Shown: positions 1-9,917 of the stretch, one piece after another
Layout of the letters: the number at the start of each line of letters is the position of its first letter
How positions within the stretch are numbered: the first letter of the stretch is position 1
From: Chitinophagaceae bacterium
GTDB lineage: Bacteria > Bacteroidota > Bacteroidia > Chitinophagales > Chitinophagaceae
Length of the DNA stretch: 64,000 bases
Assembly: GCA_016719165.1 (NCBI GenBank)
Contig: JADKAJ010000004.1
Location: 310,001-374,000 of the forward strand
Reading direction: 5' to 3'
Notes under the pieces: generated by a model
What the model was told of the DNA's origin: nothing
What the model saw: the letters and a program-made list of their open reading frames with translations, nothing else
Database searches by the model: none
Position numbers and translations under genes: made by a program

Positions 1-356
1 TTGCCAATGCCAGTACCGGTGAAAGCTTCCGGGCATGGATAGGTAATTGCGCTTCCGGCGGAATACCGACAATGCGTAACAGCGATATATCCGGTTGGCA
101 GGCTGCCCGTTCTAACAGCAACAGGTTAGCAAAAAAAGAAGAAGGAGATGAAATTACTTATTCGCTGGATATGCCTTTTGACGGGAAGGCCAGTCTTTTT
201 TTAATGGATGCGGATGCCAAACCCAAAGAAGTACTGTTGCTGAACCGTATGCTGAAGAAAGGTATAAACGCAGTGTCCTTATCAAAAACAGAACGACAAC
301 CTGGGACAAGGATGGTACTCTTTATAGACGGTCAGTTGGAAGGCGTTATTGAATAA
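1..356 (+). CDS. C-terminal part of a cut, probably secreted protein
   Basis: The frame is open from the window edge (first full codon at 3) to the TAA at 354-356, so about 117 C-terminal residues are visible. I do not recognise the family. The tail has the alternating pattern of a small beta-sandwich (a DGKASLFLMD strand, a KKGINAVSL turn, an RMVLFIDG last strand). Type A sorting or FlgD-like C-terminal domains of Bacteroidota surface proteins often have this layout, but no diagnostic residue is present, so this is only a resemblance. An internal ATG at 72 is not needed as a start because the frame continues upstream of it. The next gene converges on it. Confidence 0.6.
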   Translation, partial: ANASTGESFRAWIGNCASGGIPTMRNSDISGWQAARSNSNRLAKKEEGDEITYSLDMPFDGKASLFLMDADAKPKEVLLLNRMLKKGINAVSLSKTERQPGTRMVLFIDGQLEGVIE

Positions 357-387
357 ATGAGATAGATGAATGGAATATTATCAGCGA

Positions 388-461
388 ACTAATCGTAACA
401 ACGACCTTCAATTATTTAAAGAAACGGGATATTGAAATCGTTGGATTACCTAAGGGATAAT
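388..461 (+). pseudogene. Possible short coding remnant, unidentified
   Basis: Between the cut gene and the regulator a frame reads through about 33 codons to a TAA near 461 (it contains the residues TTTFNYLKKRDIEIVG) but has no usable start codon and follows a TGA. The text is protein-like, so it may be the end of a lost gene. A frame this short can also arise by chance. Confidence 0.15.
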
Positions 462-538
462 AGCGTATGGGTTTAATTTTATATTAATGAATTGAAAGAG
501 TTGCCGGCTCAATTCACAAGAAGTAAAATCAGGATATT

Positions 539-1294
539 TTAAGATTTCGGTTTATTCATTAATTCTTTCATTACCTCTTCTTTCTTGCGGCGGGATACAA
601 CTATATTACTGCCATCTGTCAGCCATAGCAAACCTTCTTTGTCTAAATGCCTGACAAATGTTTTATTGACAAGGTGTGATTTATGCGCTCTCAGGAAACC
701 GTATTCACCAAGTATCTCTTCATATTCTTTGATGGTTTTTGATACCAGCAATGGTCTTCTGTCAGGGAAAAAGAAACGGGTATAATTGTTTTCACCTTCG
801 CAACGGATAATAGCAGCAGGCTCAAAAAAGAAAACACCTTCCATAGTGCTCAGGGCCAGTTTAAAGGAGGAGGCATCTTTTTGCTGCAGATTATTGATGA
901 GATTTGTTACCAGCTTTTCCTGTTGCGGGGGATATTCTTTTTTTACGATGTGACGGTTTACAGCATTTTGCAGGTCTACAATGTCTACCGGCTTTAATAA
1001 ATAATCCAGTGCACTGAAGCGGATAGCTTTTATGGCATATTTATCATAGGCTGTAGTAAAGATGACGTCAAAATCCCAATGACCGATCCGGTTCAGCAGG
1101 TCAAAGCCATTCATATGGGGCATCTCAATATCGAGCATCAATAAAGTAGGTTTGAAAACAGGAATCGTTTCCAGGGCTTCTTCCGGTGAAGCACAGGTTT
1201 TGATTTCCTTGTTACCAGCAATATATTTTTCTATCAGCATTTGCAGGATATTCCTGGCAGACGGTTCATCATCTACAATCAGAATTCGTATCAT
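539..1294 (-). CDS. LytTR-family response regulator
   Basis: 251 residues. It has an N-terminal receiver domain (about 1-120) with the acidic pair DDE at 8-10 and the phospho-acceptor Asp55 in the LMLDIEMP motif, then a C-terminal LytTR DNA-binding domain (about 140-245) with RAHKSHLVN and a SRRKKEEV end. Regulators of this type bind DNA through a beta-rich LytTR fold after phosphorylation. Its start overlaps the stop of the upstream histidine kinase by 4 bases, so the two are translationally coupled and form a LytS/LytR-like pair. No target is evident: the adjacent fibre-like and exoprotein genes on the other strand are candidates only by position. Confidence 0.93.
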   Translation of the reverse strand: MIRILIVDDEPSARNILQMLIEKYIAGNKEIKTCASPEEALETIPVFKPTLLMLDIEMPHMNGFDLLNRIGHWDFDVIFTTAYDKYAIKAIRFSALDYLLKPVDIVDLQNAVNRHIVKKEYPPQQEKLVTNLINNLQQKDASSFKLALSTMEGVFFFEPAAIIRCEGENNYTRFFFPDRRPLLVSKTIKEYEEILGEYGFLRAHKSHLVNKTFVRHLDKEGLLWLTDGSNIVVSRRKKEEVMKELMNKPKS

Positions 1295-4287
1295 GGGGTT
1301 GTAGTTTTTTTAGGTAAGGGTATATTTATTTCCACTTTTGTACCGGAATTGTTTCCTTCCCCGTCAAAGATGTCTTCTGTTTTTATTTCAGCACCTGTAA
1401 AACCTGTTTGTTGTAATGCCTCAATTCGTTGCAGTGCAAGCTGGGTTCCTTTTGAATCAAAATGATGGGCTCCCAGTTTCCGGGCTTTTATTTCAGCAGC
1501 TTTTATCCGGCCCACACCATTGTCTTCTACAAAACAACGTAACCGGTTATTCTCTTCTATAAATGAAACTGCCAGTTTTTTATCTCCTTCTTTATGCATC
1601 AGCCCATGCCAGATGGCATTTTCAATAAACGGTTGCAACAGCAGCGAAGGGAATAATACAGTGTCGGCGTCTATTTTTTCATCCACCCGGATAGTATAAT
1701 GAAAGGACTGCTTAAACCGGAGTGATTCCAGTTCTAAGTAAAGCTGGTTCATTTCAATTTCATTTCTCAGGGGGATCAGGTTCTTCTCCGAATTATTCAA
1801 TACCAGCCGGAGTAATTTGGAAAATTTTGACAGGTATTGGTAAGCAGCTGTATAGTTTTCTGTGATGATCAGTTCCTGTATCGCATTCAGGCTGTTAAAT
1901 ATAAAATGAGGGTTCATCTGAGCCCGGATGGCTTTGGCTTCCAGCTCTGCCATCTGTTGCCGGATCGCTGCTTTGGTTTTAAAACTTCGCATCCGTAATT
2001 TGAAAATAGAAAAGATGACAGCCGTTATCATTGATAATAGTATTACCCCGAACCACCATGTTTGCCAGAAGGGCGGACGAATAATAAATACATATTGCAG
2101 GGGCTGGCTGGTCCACACATTATTATTATTACAGGCTTTTAGTTCAAAGGTGTAAGTGCCGGCTTGTAAAAAATTAAAATCAACATTCCGGTTATTGGTA
2201 TATACCCAGTTACTGTCCAGCTCCTTTAAACGATAGGCATACCGTATTTTGGAAGGATCAGTCAGGCAAATAGCCGTATAATGAAATTGTATTGAATTGT
2301 GATCATATGAAAGTACAGGCGACTTTATGTTGAAAAAATTTCCGGTAGATCCGCTTACAGCAATAGTATTAATGAGAAGAACAGGAGGAAGATCATTGCG
2401 GCTGATGCTATCGGGATGAAATGAAACCAGGCCCATCGATGTAAGTCCCCAGATAGTACCATTCTTTTGTTGTTCCAGTTTCAGTGTTTGATAGTAGGAA
2501 GAAAGCAGCCCGTCTTTCTCATTATAAGTGATGAGTTGTTCATCAGCACCCGGGTTGATCAATACTGAAAAACTCATATAATCACCCCACCAGATATTAT
2601 CATTTTTATCTGCCAGTACAGATAGTGCATTATCGGAAGGAAGACCGTTGTGGCTATTGTATTGTTTTTGTAAAACAAGTTTTTCGCCCTGGTACCTGCA
2701 TTGCAGCAAACCTTTGCCCTGCGTAGCTACCCATATATTCCCCTTAGTATCGCTGATGATCTTATTGATGTACAGACTTTTTACCGGCATGTTTATGATC
2801 GAATCATCCACCAGGTTTCCATTGCGGAGGGAATACAATCCCTGGCTTCCATAAAACCAGTACCCGGAACTACCGGTTTGAAAACAACCAAATAATTCGG
2901 GTCGTCTTGTAAATTTTTTTTGAAACGGATAATGCGCTGTCATAGGTTCTGCCGCCATCGGATCAATAAGGGTAACACCATTTTCAGTGCAGGCATATAG
3001 TTTTCCATCCGCTGCAGGATAGAGTGCTTCGCAATTATTATCTTTTAAGAACCCGGTATTGCTCCAATTGGTCAGCTTTTTATTTTTAAACCGGCTGATA
3101 CCCTGGTAACCGCTGCCTGCCCATAATCCACCTTCCGCATCCTCATACATACACATCACTTCTGCAAGGGGGAATAATGCCGGCATTGTTTTATTGGTAA
3201 CAATGGAATCTTGTTTCCTGGTAAATACAATTCCACGGTTACTGCCAAATAACAGTTCACCCTTCTTCAGCTCCAGGAAAGAAAAGGTTTCTTTTTGATC
3301 AGTCTGTAGTAAAGGGTATTGCCGGAAAGGGTTTTTTCTGAATTTTTGTAAGCCTTCCCAGGAACCTACCCAGATATTTTCCTCTGCATCTATCAATGCC
3401 GCCACTCCATTATTGGTAATATTTACGAATGAAATAATGGGATGTACGAGGCCTTCTTGTATTCGGCCGACACCATTGGTTGTTAGCGCAAAAGGCTTTT
3501 GCCTGTTTGTAAAAACCATTCTGCCTATAAAGTCCTCGGTGAAATGGCTGCCTGTTTTCCCATTAATCAGTTGCATAGGATGCCCATCCAGGCAGTTCCA
3601 GAAAATACTATCCGGCGAAATCGCCGCTACAGAAAGAACAGGCTGGAGGGGATTTGGGTTGGTCCATATTTGTTCGTAAGTGTTTTTGTCAGCAGTAATT
3701 TTAAAAACGCCGTCATAAGAGCCCCAATATATATTTTGCCTGTTGTCTGTGGCAAGGCTAAAAACTCTTTCGTTGAAAGAAGCAAAGGGTGATAGTGAGA
3801 GAGTGGTTAAATTAGTTTTATTCAATTTTTCAACCTGGGATGCAGTTATTTTATACAAAGCATTCAGGTCACCTGCCCACACATTACCTGTTGCATCTGT
3901 AAGTAAAGCTTCTACTGCCAATAAGGTTTTATTTTGCAGCTCTACCTTTATTATGCTATCTCCTTTGAAATAAAATAGTCCTTTATCGCCGCCCAACCAC
4001 ATACCATTTAATTTATCCTGGGTGAGGCAAAGGATCCGGCCGATTGATTCATTCCCTGATGTATACTGGTAATTGGTAAAACTATACCCGTCATACACAC
4101 TTACCCCTAACTCTGTACCGATCCAGAGCATCCTGTCGCTGCTTTGCGCCAGTGCATATACTTTGGATGACAAGAGTCCGTCACGGGTGCCAAATGTTTC
4201 TAACCTGTATTGCGATGATTGCGTAAAACCGGTAGCCGGCAATACAGCAGAAAGCCAAACGATCAATATGTACCGGGTGAGTACCAT
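1291..4287 (-). CDS. Sensor histidine kinase with periplasmic beta-propeller (LytS type)
   Basis: 998 residues. A signal peptide (about 1-22) is followed by many two-component-regulator propeller repeats (motifs such as DGLLSSKVYALAQ, NIWVGSWEGLQ, NIWVATQGKGL) up to about residue 640, a Y_Y_Y domain (about 650-735), one membrane helix (about 740-765), and a cytoplasmic His-kinase domain. The QMNPHFIFNSLNA motif holds the phospho-accepting His794, and DNGVGR near 922 is the ATP-binding G box. This is the usual plan of Bacteroidota sensors that read an extracellular ligand, often a glycan, through the propeller. It is transcribed first in the pair with the LytTR regulator. The ligand cannot be read from the sequence. 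Confidence 0.95.
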   Translation of the reverse strand: MVLTRYILIVWLSAVLPATGFTQSSQYRLETFGTRDGLLSSKVYALAQSSDRMLWIGTELGVSVYDGYSFTNYQYTSGNESIGRILCLTQDKLNGMWLGGDKGLFYFKGDSIIKVELQNKTLLAVEALLTDATGNVWAGDLNALYKITASQVEKLNKTNLTTLSLSPFASFNERVFSLATDNRQNIYWGSYDGVFKITADKNTYEQIWTNPNPLQPVLSVAAISPDSIFWNCLDGHPMQLINGKTGSHFTEDFIGRMVFTNRQKPFALTTNGVGRIQEGLVHPIISFVNITNNGVAALIDAEENIWVGSWEGLQKFRKNPFRQYPLLQTDQKETFSFLELKKGELLFGSNRGIVFTRKQDSIVTNKTMPALFPLAEVMCMYEDAEGGLWAGSGYQGISRFKNKKLTNWSNTGFLKDNNCEALYPAADGKLYACTENGVTLIDPMAAEPMTAHYPFQKKFTRRPELFGCFQTGSSGYWFYGSQGLYSLRNGNLVDDSIINMPVKSLYINKIISDTKGNIWVATQGKGLLQCRYQGEKLVLQKQYNSHNGLPSDNALSVLADKNDNIWWGDYMSFSVLINPGADEQLITYNEKDGLLSSYYQTLKLEQQKNGTIWGLTSMGLVSFHPDSISRNDLPPVLLINTIAVSGSTGNFFNIKSPVLSYDHNSIQFHYTAICLTDPSKIRYAYRLKELDSNWVYTNNRNVDFNFLQAGTYTFELKACNNNNVWTSQPLQYVFIIRPPFWQTWWFGVILLSMITAVIFSIFKLRMRSFKTKAAIRQQMAELEAKAIRAQMNPHFIFNSLNAIQELIITENYTAAYQYLSKFSKLLRLVLNNSEKNLIPLRNEIEMNQLYLELESLRFKQSFHYTIRVDEKIDADTVLFPSLLLQPFIENAIWHGLMHKEGDKKLAVSFIEENNRLRCFVEDNGVGRIKAAEIKARKLGAHHFDSKGTQLALQRIEALQQTGFTGAEIKTEDIFDGEGNNSGTKVEINIPLPKKTTTP

Positions 4288-4464
4288 TTATGAAGTAAAA
4301 ATATACATCCTTTTCCCGATTGTTTTGCCATTCACTCATTATAACTACCGTTGCCTAATTATGAAGCCTGGCTATGCCATTCGATAATTGGTTTGCCCCG
4401 CTGGCTTTTTAGGTGATGGACAGACAAGTTACCCCGAATAGATTTACCTCCTGAAAGCCCCCAC

Positions 4465-4773
4465 ATGACTGAAACCATATTGATAGCAGAAAAAATAAAT
4501 GAAGTGCGGGAAGAGATGCGGAAAACAGGTACGTGGAAAAACAGGTTACCGGAATGGGTCAAAGAGTTTGGGAAAAGAAAGACGGGTGCCGGTGACGATT
4601 TCAGTGAGTGGCTGCAATTTATTTACCTGCCCAATATGCTACTGGAAATTGAAAACAAACAACAGCTCCCTGAAAAAATATTTATCGTACCGCAGGCTGT
4701 GCAATTTTTGGGAAGTGATATTCAAAAAGGGAAGCTGCTGCAGTTATTAATAGAGTTAGATTCTTTATCATAA
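4465..4773 (+). CDS. YqcC family protein (DUF446)
   Basis: 102 residues, all helical in appearance, with the family layout: an N-terminal helix with AEKINEVREEM, a central SEWLQFIYLPNML segment (compare the family FxQWLQxVFxPxM core), and a C-terminal LLQLLIELDSL helix. YqcC is a small four-helix protein of unknown function, best known from gammaproteobacteria, so its presence here is notable. It lies 16 bases before the fibre-like gene on the same strand and is divergent from the histidine kinase. It was assigned from pattern memory, with no signal peptide or membrane helix. Confidence 0.7.
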   Translation: MTETILIAEKINEVREEMRKTGTWKNRLPEWVKEFGKRKTGAGDDFSEWLQFIYLPNMLLEIENKQQLPEKIFIVPQAVQFLGSDIQKGKLLQLLIELDSLS

Positions 4774-4789
4774 AGTATAATTATAAGTA

Positions 4790-6151
4790 ATGAAAAAAGC
4801 AATTATCTGCGTACTGATCATAGTACAGTGTTATTTAACAACAGCCCAAACTGTAGGCATTGGTACTACTACTCCCAATGCATCCGCACAATTGGATATA
4901 GTCAGTACCAACAAGGGGTTACTGATACCCCGGATGACGGCTGCGCAGCGGGCAGCCATTGCATCTCCTGCAATAGGATTAATGGTATATGAAACGACCA
5001 CGAACAGTCTCTGGCTTTTTAATGGTACGGTATGGGTACAGCAAAGCTCAGGTGGTGTTTCTCCCTGGGCGGTATCGGGTGATAACATATATAATACCAA
5101 CAGCAGGAATGTGGGTATTGGAACCAATACACCTTCATCAAAATTTAGTGTAGCGGGAAATCTATTAGTTACAGGCGGTGATATAAGTATCAATGATGCT
5201 TCCGCTACAGTTTTTCTCCGGGTTTCCAATTCTGCGAGGGCCAGTGTAGCATTAAGTGGTGTTAATAATGATCTCAGTATCGGCACTCTTGCATTAAATG
5301 ATTTGGGGAAAATGTATTTTAAAACACAAAGTGTGAACAGGATGACTATTGAACCGAACGGAGATGTGGGTGTCGGGTTCACAAGCCCTTCTTATAAACT
5401 GGATGTTAACGGAAATGCGAGGACTGTAGGAAATTTTATTGCCGAAGATGGTTATATCCAGATAAAAAGTACCACTGATTCAAAACTCTGGAATATGCAG
5501 TACTCCAGTGGAACAGGTCGTTTGTTATTTCTGGAGTCGGGTGTAGAACGGGTGATATTACAAAATGGCGGGAATGTAGGTATCGGTGAAACGTTCCCGG
5601 CAGAAAAATTACATGTAAATGGCAACACAATGATTGATGGTGATGCGACCCTGAACACTGTAAATCCTACCATCCAGTTGCAGAACAGTGATGTCAATAA
5701 AGGGTTTATACAACTCTCCGGAGATAATATTCGTATTGGTACTAATAGTGGAAATACAGTCGGCAAGTTTGTCATCCGCACCAATGGAGGTGACCGGGTT
5801 TTCGTGGATGAAAGTGGCAATGTTAATATCGGTTCTCAAACAGATGCACCAGGTTATAAGCTCAGAGTAGACGGGAAAATGATATGTGAAGAAGTAAAAG
5901 TAAAATTAAGTACGGCCTGGCCGGATTATGTGTTTGATGATAAGCATAAGCTGATGACCATTGGTGAATTATCGAAGTTTATTAGGCAGAATAAACATTT
6001 GCCTAATATCCCTTCTGCTAAAGAAATAGAAAGCAATGGTATGGAAGTGGGTGATATGCAAAAAAGAATGATGGAAAAGATTGAAGAGCTTACTCTCTAC
6101 ATCATCAGTTTACAGCAACAAATCGATAACCTGAAAAAGGAATCCAGGTAG
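4790..6151 (+). CDS. Secreted fibre-like protein with GIGT repeats and C-terminal coiled coil
   Basis: 453 residues with a signal peptide (cleavage near TTAQ at about 20). The body holds at least five copies of a module that starts with VGIGT or similar and ends in LDVNGN-like text (near residues 22, 105, 186, 264 and 345), typical of Bacteroidota tail-fibre-like surface proteins. Near the start is the common LLIPRMTAAQR segment. The C-terminus (about 390-453) has the LPNIPSAKEIE segment followed by a predicted coiled coil (IEELTLYIISLQQQI), which would allow trimerisation. No type IX sorting domain is visible. It is followed after 28 bases by the Asp-box exoprotein gene, and both are probably exported together. 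Exact role unknown. Confidence 0.75.
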   Translation: MKKAIICVLIIVQCYLTTAQTVGIGTTTPNASAQLDIVSTNKGLLIPRMTAAQRAAIASPAIGLMVYETTTNSLWLFNGTVWVQQSSGGVSPWAVSGDNIYNTNSRNVGIGTNTPSSKFSVAGNLLVTGGDISINDASATVFLRVSNSARASVALSGVNNDLSIGTLALNDLGKMYFKTQSVNRMTIEPNGDVGVGFTSPSYKLDVNGNARTVGNFIAEDGYIQIKSTTDSKLWNMQYSSGTGRLLFLESGVERVILQNGGNVGIGETFPAEKLHVNGNTMIDGDATLNTVNPTIQLQNSDVNKGFIQLSGDNIRIGTNSGNTVGKFVIRTNGGDRVFVDESGNVNIGSQTDAPGYKLRVDGKMICEEVKVKLSTAWPDYVFDDKHKLMTIGELSKFIRQNKHLPNIPSAKEIESNGMEVGDMQKRMMEKIEELTLYIISLQQQIDNLKKESR

Positions 6152-6179
6152 TGGTCATTTTATTTTAAGTAAATAATTT

Positions 6180-8831
6180 ATGAAAAGAGCTTGTCTTTTT
6201 TTAAGCATACTACTCATGAGCACCAGCCTGCTTTATTCACAAACTGGAACAGGCAGAAATTTTTACGAGATCAGCCGGGAGCAGAACGAATATTATAACA
6301 GGGTTGGTAAGGACAAGCCTGGTTATAAACAATTCAAACGTTGGGAGTGGTATTATTCCACCCGCCTTGGCGGGAACGGGCAGTTGGTAGATAACCATCA
6401 GTTGAACCAGCAGGCTGTTCGGCGTATGTCCCTGAGCAGCGCTTGGTCTGCGGGATTAACCAATGTTACTACCGGCAGTTGGTCAGCACTGGGTCCCGGT
6501 TTTGTAAACTCGGCAGATAAGGGAATTGGCCGGGCAAACAGGATTGCATTTCATCCCACCAATCCAAATGTATTATATGTTGCAGGTGCAACAGGTGGTT
6601 TGTGGATCAGTTCAGATGCTGGTGCTAACTGGTTTTCATATAGTGAAGGTATCCCGAATATGTCGCTCAGCGGAGTGGCCGTGGATTACACTAATCCCAA
6701 TATCATTTATATTTTAACGGGTGATGCGGATGCAGCTTTCAGCGGTGCCAGGGGACAATTTGCCTATGGAAAAACATCAACAGGTGTTTTAAAATCTTAT
6801 GACGGAGGATTCACCTGGCATCAAACAGGACTTAAGTGGGGTGAAACGGCAACGGGCAATTATCTTGGGTATAAATTAATGATGCATCCCGCCAACCCTC
6901 AAATATTATTGGTAGCAACAAACGATGGGATATTCAGAACCACGGATGGAGGCAATACATGGACACAGTCAAATAACAGCCAGGTGGTTTATGATATGGA
7001 GTTTCATCCATCCAATTCTTCTATAGTATATGCTTCGGCTACTGCTTCAGACAGTATAAGGGTATTTAAATCCACCAATAGCGGGCAAACATTTACTGCC
7101 ACACATGCCATTGACCGGGAGAATGACGCTAATGGAAACAGCTCCGCCAACAGGTCGGCATTGGCAGTTAGTCCTGCTAATAGTTCTTATGTGTATTTAC
7201 TGACAGGGCCGGCTACTGCCACCGGAGAGTTTCATGGTGTTTTCCGGTCTGTTGATGCAGGCGAAACATTTACACTCAGAACTAATACTCCAAATATTTT
7301 AGGGGGTAGTTCAACAGGTTCAGATAGTAAAGACCAGGAAGGTTATGATCTTGCGATAGCGGTTAGTCCCACGAATATTAACCAGGTGGCTTGTGGTGGC
7401 ATCCGGTTATGGACTTCCACTAATGGCGGCAGCAGTTTTTCCTGGCAGGATGATAACGCAAGTGCATTTAGTTATTATCATCCCGATATTCATGATCTTA
7501 CTTATCACCCTTTGAATAGTGGTATTTTGTATATGTGTGGTGATGGTGGTGTTTACCGAAGTACGGATAATGGGAACAACTGGACTCACGTTAATAATAA
7601 CCTGCAGTTGACCCAGTACTATAAAATCTCTATTAATCCCAACAGTGGCCTCGGCGCCGAGAATGTAATAATTGGCGGCACACAGGATAATGGTACCAAT
7701 AAAAGAAGTACAGGAGGAGGTGGCACTTTTTCACAGATACTGGGAGCGGATGGAATGGATTGTTACATTGACCCTGATAATGCAAACAGGTATGTAGCCA
7801 GTGTGCAGAACGGAAAGTTTTATTATTCAACAGATGCAGGTTCTTCGTTTGAAGTGGTGTGTGATGATTCAAGTCTTTCCTCTATCCTGGGGCTTCCGGT
7901 TAATTCCGCCTGGGTAACGCCTGTTTCAGAAATTACGGGAGGGTCTACCCAATTTGTTATGGGTTACCAACCCGCTGTACTGGCTACGAGGATCAGTGCC
8001 GGTGTATATGGGTTTACAAGAATTGGTTGGTCAGGCCGAACTTTTGTTAAAACAGCAAGGGGTAATGCCAACAGGATTTATGTTGGTGACAATTCTTATG
8101 GGGGTAATCAGCAAAACCTGGTCAAAACAAGTACCGATATGGGCTCCAACTGGAGTGATGTGTATAATGCTAACCATAGCGGAAGACCGGTAACTGATCT
8201 TGCCTTTGCTCCCAACAACGGAAGCAGAATGTGGCTGACCTTTGGCGGTTACAATGCAACCAATAAAGTGTTGTATTCAGGTAACGGGGGAGATAATGGT
8301 GGCAGTTGGATTGATATAACCGGATCACTTCCCAATGTACCGGTAAACTGTATTGTATATGATCCGAATGGTACATCCATCGATGCCATTTACATCGGTA
8401 CCGATATAGGTGTGTTTTACAGGGATAATAACCTTGGTGATTGGATACCTTTCAGCAACGGATTGCCGGTGGTGGAAATAACAGATTTGGAAATACACCC
8501 AACAGGGTTGTTAAGAGCTGGTACCTACGGACGTGGTATTTGGGAGACCTCGTTATACAGCAGTTGCCCTACAAATATTAACCTGAACACAAGTAATACG
8601 TCCATTTATATGCCTTACTATTTCCAGGCGTCACAGACTATCAGCTCTACTGCATTTCATTTTGGGAGTGGAGCAAATGTTTATTACAAGGCAGGTACAG
8701 AATTGATATTAAGCCCCGGATTTATTGGTTCTGCACAGGGAGGTAATACGTTTGAAGCAGCGGTAGGCCCTTGTGGAGGCGGTGTGCCTAACAGGTCTGC
8801 ACAAATGAAAAGAGGCGTACTTGTAGATTAA
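6180..8831 (+). CDS. Large secreted Asp-box/VPS10-like repeat protein with 3-coathanger stack domain
   Basis: 883 residues with a signal peptide (cleavage after LLYSQ). From about 95 to 790 it contains many Asp-box or BNR-type hairpins (S-x-D-x-G-x-x-W, e.g. SSDAGANWF, TTDGGNTWTQS, STDNGNNWTHV), the blades of VPS10/sortilin-like or sialidase-like propellers. The C-terminal 90 residues (YYFQASQTISS, YYKAGTELILSPGF) match the 3-coathanger stack domain found on Bacteroidota exported proteins. Catalytic residues of a sialidase are not evident, so a binding or structural role is as likely as an enzyme. A hairpin terminator follows the stop codon. Confidence 0.85.
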   Translation: MKRACLFLSILLMSTSLLYSQTGTGRNFYEISREQNEYYNRVGKDKPGYKQFKRWEWYYSTRLGGNGQLVDNHQLNQQAVRRMSLSSAWSAGLTNVTTGSWSALGPGFVNSADKGIGRANRIAFHPTNPNVLYVAGATGGLWISSDAGANWFSYSEGIPNMSLSGVAVDYTNPNIIYILTGDADAAFSGARGQFAYGKTSTGVLKSYDGGFTWHQTGLKWGETATGNYLGYKLMMHPANPQILLVATNDGIFRTTDGGNTWTQSNNSQVVYDMEFHPSNSSIVYASATASDSIRVFKSTNSGQTFTATHAIDRENDANGNSSANRSALAVSPANSSYVYLLTGPATATGEFHGVFRSVDAGETFTLRTNTPNILGGSSTGSDSKDQEGYDLAIAVSPTNINQVACGGIRLWTSTNGGSSFSWQDDNASAFSYYHPDIHDLTYHPLNSGILYMCGDGGVYRSTDNGNNWTHVNNNLQLTQYYKISINPNSGLGAENVIIGGTQDNGTNKRSTGGGGTFSQILGADGMDCYIDPDNANRYVASVQNGKFYYSTDAGSSFEVVCDDSSLSSILGLPVNSAWVTPVSEITGGSTQFVMGYQPAVLATRISAGVYGFTRIGWSGRTFVKTARGNANRIYVGDNSYGGNQQNLVKTSTDMGSNWSDVYNANHSGRPVTDLAFAPNNGSRMWLTFGGYNATNKVLYSGNGGDNGGSWIDITGSLPNVPVNCIVYDPNGTSIDAIYIGTDIGVFYRDNNLGDWIPFSNGLPVVEITDLEIHPTGLLRAGTYGRGIWETSLYSSCPTNINLNTSNTSIYMPYYFQASQTISSTAFHFGSGANVYYKAGTELILSPGFIGSAQGGNTFEAAVGPCGGGVPNRSAQMKRGVLVD

Positions 8832-8851
8832 TGACTGCAGATGTACTTATT

Positions 8852-8888
8852 AAAAAAACGGCATGGATGTATGAGCCATGCCGTTTTT
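8852..8888. terminator. Bidirectional hairpin terminator
   Basis: AACGGCATGG and CCATGCCGTT form a 10-bp stem with a 9-base loop, with an A-run before and a T-run after. It lies between the convergent Asp-box exoprotein and malate dehydrogenase genes and can serve both. Confidence 0.85.
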
Positions 8889-8907
8889 CAAAGATTGAAT
8901 ATATCTA

Positions 8908-9837
8908 TTACAATGTCTTCAACACCTCATTCATACTCCTCACTGCATCTGCACTTTTATTGAAAGCAGCTTGTTCGGCTTCGTTCAGTTTAAAGTCAAC
9001 GATCTTTTCCCAGCCGTTCTTGCCGATAGTAACGGGAACGCCGAGACAAATATCTTTTTGTCCATATTCACCATCTAACGCTACGCAACAAGTAAATAAT
9101 TTTTTCTCATCTCTTACAATGGATTCTACCAATGCTGCTCCGGCTGCACCGGGAGCATACCAGGCCGATGTACCGATCAACGCTGTTAAAGTGGCACCAC
9201 CTACCATGGTGTCTTTTACAATTTTCTCTTGTTGTTCTGCACTTAAGAAATTAGTGACAGGAACACTGTTCCAGGTAGCCAGGCGTATCAGCGGGATCAT
9301 AGTTGTGTCACCATGTCCGCCAACTACCACGGCATTAAGGTCTGCAGGGCTGCAACCTAAATGCTGGCTCAACTGGTATTTAAAACGGCTGCTGTCGAGT
9401 GTGCCGCCCATTCCGATAATCCTGTTCTTGGGTAAGCCGGTAGATTGCAATGCTAAATAAGTCATCGTATCCATCGGGTTACTGATCACAATGATGATGG
9501 CGTTGGGAGAATGCTTTAATATGTTCTCACAAACACCTTTTACAATACCCGCATTCACACCGATCAGTTCCTCACGGGTCATGCCGGGTTTGCGGGGCAA
9601 GCCAGAAGTAATAACCACTACATCACTGTTGGCTGTTTTTGAATAATCATTGGTACTACCGGTGATCTTGGTGTCAAAACCCAATAAGGTGGCTGTCTGC
9701 ATCATGTCCTGTGCCTTACCTTCTGCAATTCCTTCCTTGATATCAAGTAAAACCAGTTCAGTGCAAAGTTCTTTACGGGCAATATTATCAGCACAGGTTG
9801 CACCTACTGCACCAGCGCCTACAACAGTTACTTTCAT
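8908..9837 (-). CDS. mdh: Malate dehydrogenase
   Basis: 309 residues, of the LDH-like malate dehydrogenase type that interconverts malate and oxaloacetate with NAD in the TCA cycle. The dinucleotide-binding motif GAGAVGATCA is at 7-16 and the adenine-ribose Asp near 32. The active-site loop LPRKPGMTR (80-88) carries the two arginines that favour malate over lactate. The proton-relay pair is Asp148 (in GTLDSSRF) with His175 (in GGHGDTTM). Length is normal for the family. A TAnnTTTG box lies 38 bases upstream of the ATG, so it probably has its own promoter although the thioredoxin-like gene precedes it on the same strand. Confidence 0.97.
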   Translation of the reverse strand: MKVTVVGAGAVGATCADNIARKELCTELVLLDIKEGIAEGKAQDMMQTATLLGFDTKITGSTNDYSKTANSDVVVITSGLPRKPGMTREELIGVNAGIVKGVCENILKHSPNAIIIVISNPMDTMTYLALQSTGLPKNRIIGMGGTLDSSRFKYQLSQHLGCSPADLNAVVVGGHGDTTMIPLIRLATWNSVPVTNFLSAEQQEKIVKDTMVGGATLTALIGTSAWYAPGAAGAALVESIVRDEKKLFTCCVALDGEYGQKDICLGVPVTIGKNGWEKIVDFKLNEAEQAAFNKSADAVRSMNEVLKTL

Positions 9838-9874
9838 GAATAAAAATTTATAAATGGAGAAAATATTTTCGCCG

Positions 9875-9882
9875 CAAAGGTA
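9875..9882 (-). promoter_or_regulatory. -7 box of the mdh promoter
   Basis: Read on the minus strand this is TACCTTTG, an exact match to the Bacteroidota -7 consensus TAnnTTTG, 38 bases before the mdh start codon. No clear -33 TTTG is seen. Confidence 0.55.
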
Positions 9883-9917
9883 GAGGAACCACCTTGTTTT
9901 TTAGGTGATGACGCTGT

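Noticed and set aside
8831..9460. 209-codon plus-strand frame
   Set aside because: It is antisense to mdh, whose motifs and length are complete on the minus strand.
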